From Sporosarcina sp. JAI121 (GTDB taxonomy: Bacteria > Bacillota > Bacilli > Bacillales_A > Planococcaceae), in the NCBI RefSeq assembly GCF_013408665.1, contig NZ_JACCCL010000001.1, positions 322,400-386,399 on the forward strand: 64,000 nt of DNA, read 5' to 3'. Of the stretch, positions 60,977 to 64,000 are shown one piece after another (the first letter of the stretch is position 1; every line of letters begins with the position of its first letter). The translations under genes and the position numbers were made by a program. The notes under the pieces are model-generated. The model made no database searches, was not told the origin of the DNA, and saw nothing but the letters and a program-made list of their open reading frames with translations.

Positions 60977-63712
60977 GTGAAACGGTTTTTGGTAGCGTTT
61001 TTATCCATCTACATGGCAATTGCATTGGCATTGCCGGCAACAACGTTCGCTGCGCAGACAGTTGACGCTGTCCAAGTTAGCGAAGCGACAGAATTAAAGG
61101 TTAGTAAGTCCTTATTCTCACTCACGGAAATCCGTGATGTGGAGTTGGAAGTTGATTTTGGGAAGGAAGTAGACCTCACCAATCTGGAACTTCAATTCGG
61201 CGGGAAAAAACTTTCCGAATGGAAGATGTGGGACGCGAAAGCAGAATCGTATTCCGGGGATCCATTCATAACTGTTAAAAAAGAGCCTCATTATGTTGAC
61301 GGAACGACAAAGATTAGAGCTGAATTGGAGCTCGGTTTGCCTTTCAATACGGACAATCTATCCACACGGTCAATCCGTGTCCTCTACAAAAAGCTGATTG
61401 GGGACTATGAGCTTGCTGTAGTGGATGCGGCAAATGAGTTGCATGCATCTACAACGGTAAAGCTGAATGTCTATGATCAATACCTTGATTGGGATGAAAT
61501 TAAACCTTCCATAGATGGTATTTTTGCAGAATCGGCTAAAGTGAACGATCGCTATTTGGAGTATAAGAGTCCCGGCAAATCTGTTGAAGGCCGCGATTTC
61601 CATATGGTAGTACTGGCAAAAGATAAGGAAGCAGTGGACAAGTATCTCAACCAAACATTGCCGACTGCGCTTGAAAATCCGGAAGAGCTCATAAAAAAGA
61701 TCAAAGACGGCACAATGGGCGATTATCAAGTTCCGGTATGGTTCAATAATATTCACCCGGATGAGGTGGAAGGAATTGATTTCCAGACGGAACTGTTAAA
61801 GAAATTCGCGCTAGAGAAACAAGTGAAATTCAATACGACCGACGAAAAAGGGAATGCTGAAGAAGTCCTGTTGGACATGGACGAAGTACTCGATAATATC
61901 ATATTTATATTTAACTTTTCGCATAATCCGGACGGGCGTGTGCTGAATACACGTGCAAATGCACTTGGGTTTGATTTGAACCGTGACAACGCTTACCAGA
62001 CGCAGGTTGAAACGATTCAGTTGAATGAAGAAATCGCGAAGTGGACGCCGCTTACAATGGTGGAAGGGCATGGCTATGTCAATGGATTCTTGATTGAACC
62101 GGCTACACCGCCGCATAACCCGAACTTTGAATATGATTTGCTCATTACAAGTATGACTGAACAGGCGCATGCAATGGGGAAAGCGGGAATTGGAAATTCG
62201 AAGTTGGATTCATATTTCCTTGCATCGGAAGGCTATGAAGATGGATGGGATGACATGGGTCCTTCCTATACACCTATCTTTTCAATGCTGCACGGTACGC
62301 TTGGACATACAGTCGAAGTCCCAACGTTAAGTCAGGATTCCTTGCACGCGATGGTAGGGACTGGCCTTGGGGCGACAAATTATGTATTTAAAAATAAAGA
62401 GAAGTTGTTTGTTAATCAGCTTGAAATCTTCAGCCGCGGCATTAAAGGCGAGGACAGCCGCCTCGTAGATCCATTGTTGACGAATGCAGCTGGCGAATCA
62501 ATCGGTCGGGTTCGTGGGGATAATGAAAACTTCTTCCCGGATTATTTCGTACTGCCAACTGATGCGAAAAACCAGAAAAACGCACTTGAAGTGTATAATA
62601 TGGTCGAGTATTTGATTCGCAACGGTGTAAAAGTTGAACAAACGACGACGAACATAGTGATTGACAAAATTAGATATCCGAAAGGTACGTATGTCGTACC
62701 GATGAAACAGGCAAAGCGCGGCTTGGCCAATGCGATGCTCTACAAAGGCGATGACGTTTCCGATTGGAAAGCCATGTACGATCCGGTCGTCGTTAATTTC
62801 CCGGCGCTCCGAGGTTTTGACATCATTGAAGTGCGTACGGATAATAAAAAAGGATTTGAAGGACATACAACAAAGGTCAGTTCAGTTGAGGTCCCAACAA
62901 GCAAAGTGAAGCAAAACGCTACTAAACAAGTGCTGAAAAACACGAATAACGACACAATCAAGCTAGTGAATAAACTTCTTGCAGAAGGAAAACAAGTCGG
63001 ATTGGTACAAGAAGATCGATTCGGGTTCCGTAAAGGGGATTTCGTCGTCAACACAAGCGATATCCTATCGCATGTCGAAGAGTATGTATTTGAAGCGAAC
63101 CCGTTACCTGCATACAATTCCTTTAAGGTGAAGTGGATTGCAACACCGAAAGTAGCAGGAAGCGGCTCCAGTCAATTGACGTTTTCATTGAAAGAACTCG
63201 GCTTTGAACTGGTTGACGAGGACAATGCAGAAGTCATTATCTCGGATAGCAGTTTGCCTAAACAATTAGCAGGAAAAACGTACGTCGGAATTGGCAATAA
63301 TGCATTAAAAGCCGTGAAAGAAGCAAAATTACTGGACGGCTTTGATTACGTCACAACACAAGGCGGTCATGAAGGACTTGTGAAAGCGACGCTGAGTGTC
63401 AATCACCAATTGACGTCCGGATATGAGGCGGATGAGCTTCTTTATACAACAAGAGGGTCATGGATAACGAATGTTCCTGAAGGGGCGGAAGTCTTAGCAA
63501 CAGCCAAAAACGCCGATGATTTCTACGTTGCCGGATGGTGGCCTGGACATGAAGGCGCACAAGGCCAAACCTTCGCCTTCACGAAACAGCTCGAAGATTC
63601 AACAGTGACGCTATTTGCCAATGACCTGGCATTTAGAGCACACACGAAATACTATTACCGCATGTTAGCAAACAGCATCTTTGCGGCGGCGAGTGAAGTG
63701 CCGGCGGAGTGA
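60977..63712 (+). CDS. Secreted M14 zinc carboxypeptidase
   Basis: A 911-residue exported metallopeptidase starting at GTG 60977 after AGAGGGGG. The signal peptide is residues 1-26 (FLVAFLSIYMAIALALPATT). The M14 domain starts near 175 (YKSPGKSVEGRDFHMVVLAK); zinc ligands are His260 and Glu263 in NNIHPDEVEG and a His in MVEGHGYVNG (near residue 366), with HNPDGR and GFDLNRDN in between, and substrate-binding features as in large Bacillus M14 proteins. The C-terminal 350 residues resemble the extra domains of these proteins, with no SLH or wall anchor. It likely trims proteins or peptides outside the cell. Confidence 0.88.
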   Translation: MKRFLVAFLSIYMAIALALPATTFAAQTVDAVQVSEATELKVSKSLFSLTEIRDVELEVDFGKEVDLTNLELQFGGKKLSEWKMWDAKAESYSGDPFITVKKEPHYVDGTTKIRAELELGLPFNTDNLSTRSIRVLYKKLIGDYELAVVDAANELHASTTVKLNVYDQYLDWDEIKPSIDGIFAESAKVNDRYLEYKSPGKSVEGRDFHMVVLAKDKEAVDKYLNQTLPTALENPEELIKKIKDGTMGDYQVPVWFNNIHPDEVEGIDFQTELLKKFALEKQVKFNTTDEKGNAEEVLLDMDEVLDNIIFIFNFSHNPDGRVLNTRANALGFDLNRDNAYQTQVETIQLNEEIAKWTPLTMVEGHGYVNGFLIEPATPPHNPNFEYDLLITSMTEQAHAMGKAGIGNSKLDSYFLASEGYEDGWDDMGPSYTPIFSMLHGTLGHTVEVPTLSQDSLHAMVGTGLGATNYVFKNKEKLFVNQLEIFSRGIKGEDSRLVDPLLTNAAGESIGRVRGDNENFFPDYFVLPTDAKNQKNALEVYNMVEYLIRNGVKVEQTTTNIVIDKIRYPKGTYVVPMKQAKRGLANAMLYKGDDVSDWKAMYDPVVVNFPALRGFDIIEVRTDNKKGFEGHTTKVSSVEVPTSKVKQNATKQVLKNTNNDTIKLVNKLLAEGKQVGLVQEDRFGFRKGDFVVNTSDILSHVEEYVFEANPLPAYNSFKVKWIATPKVAGSGSSQLTFSLKELGFELVDEDNAEVIISDSSLPKQLAGKTYVGIGNNALKAVKEAKLLDGFDYVTTQGGHEGLVKATLSVNHQLTSGYEADELLYTTRGSWITNVPEGAEVLATAKNADDFYVAGWWPGHEGAQGQTFAFTKQLEDSTVTLFANDLAFRAHTKYYYRMLANSIFAAASEVPAE

Positions 63713-63735
63713 GCGGCGATCGGTGAAAATAGAGG

Positions 63736-63779
63736 CAGCTCCATCCGGGTTTAATTGCCGGGATGGAGCTGTTTTTTTG
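63736..63779 (+). terminator. Terminator of the M14 carboxypeptidase gene
   Basis: CAGCTCCATCC (63736-63746) and GGATGGAGCTG (63761-63771) with a seven-T tail. Confidence 0.9.
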
Positions 63780-63810
63780 GGGGGGTTCCGTTTTGGTTGT
63801 TCTCGGAGTT

Positions 63811-63855
63811 GTTTCAGAATTGACTGGGTGACTGGCACCCAGTCAATTCTGAAAC
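63811..63855. repeat. 20-bp perfect hairpin with ACTGG loop ahead of a 21-bp array
   Basis: GTTTCAGAATTGACTGGGTG (63811-63830) and its exact complement (63836-63855) around ACTGG. The centre GTGACTGGCAC is the same as in the hairpin at 22816-22848, but the arms differ. Confidence 0.85.
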
Positions 63856-63870
63856 AATTCTCAAGGGAGA

Positions 63871-64000
63871 GTCCAATGTAATTGGCAAGGTGTTCAATAA
63901 ATCAAGTGGAGTGTCCAACCAATGTTGGGAAGTGTCCAACAAACGGAGAGGTTTCCAACATAACCTTTAGAGTGTCCAACGGAAGTCGGTAATTGTCCAA
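63871..64000. repeat. Second 21-bp-period array (TGTCCAAC family), runs off the window
   Basis: TCCAAC-type motifs occur at 63872, 63893, 63914, 63935, 63954, 63975 and 63996: spacing is 21 bp except one of 19 bp. The consensus TGTCCAAC plus about 13 variable bases is unrelated in sequence to the ACCGACCATAT array, yet has the same period and the same kind of preceding hairpin. Its end lies outside the window. Confidence 0.82.

Noticed and set aside
1..64000. rRNA, tRNA and riboswitch genes
   Set aside because: No conserved rRNA segments, tRNA cloverleafs or recognisable riboswitch cores were noticed on either strand.

Overview
The window looks like chromosome of a Gram-positive, S-layer-forming member of the Bacillales close to Sporosarcina or Lysinibacillus (Planococcaceae). 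The reasons are the mbl-flhO-flhP-fabZ-ywpF-ssb order shared with the Bacillus subtilis ywp region, strong AGGAGG ribosome sites, a sigma-B-type promoter, several SLH and cell-wall proteins, and a large SLH S-layer gene. The genus is an inference.

1-14.8 kb is ordinary core and conserved accessory sequence: the end of mbl, two flagellar rod/hook proteins, an EpuA-family membrane protein, fabZ, a lipoprotein, ywpF, ssb, a SNF2 helicase/SWIM zinc-finger pair on the minus strand, an IDEAL-domain protein, a membrane protein plus HlyD-like adaptor, and a sigma-B-controlled general stress protein. 15-34 kb is rich in secreted and wall proteins: a 1,662-residue subtilisin with Ig-like repeats, a polysaccharide deacetylase, an SLH-CAP protein, an S41 protease and two wall-polymer sugar genes, along with an exonuclease, a YwrD-type gamma-glutamyltransferase, a DMT transporter and an aminotransferase. 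Inside it, five 147-bp blocks, each of seven 21-bp units and set about 216 bp apart, flank a NERD-domain gene.

34-41.5 kb is the most striking part. The SLH S-layer gene ends at 37932 and is followed directly by an ORF-less group II intron. Two separate copies of intron domains V-VI (38706-38780 and 40316-40390) each lead in the same phase into a start-less S-layer-like reading frame (38784-39539 and 40394-41470). The last six bases before the S-layer stop codon (ACTCCT, 37924-37929) are exactly complementary to AGGAGT in the loop of a domain-I-like hairpin (38263-38268). Cutting there would remove the stop codon and join either downstream frame in phase. This is the layout of the alternatively spliced S-layer intron reported in Clostridium tetani, so one promoter could give three isoforms of 1117, about 1368 and about 1475 residues.

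41.5-56 kb is a mobile-element-like block. It has a DUF927 helicase, DUF960, RadC-family proteins, ArgR-like repressors and tyrosine recombinases, with a duplicated module of which one copy is decaying. Many of its genes have a terminator-like hairpin just upstream of the ribosome site. It ends against a promoterless, SLH-less S-layer copy (56006-59029), probably a silent cassette. 59-64 kb holds S-layer downstream repeats, a DUF5983-like pair, a secreted M14 carboxypeptidase and the start of a second, unrelated 21-bp-period array. No rRNA, tRNA or CRISPR array was recognised.
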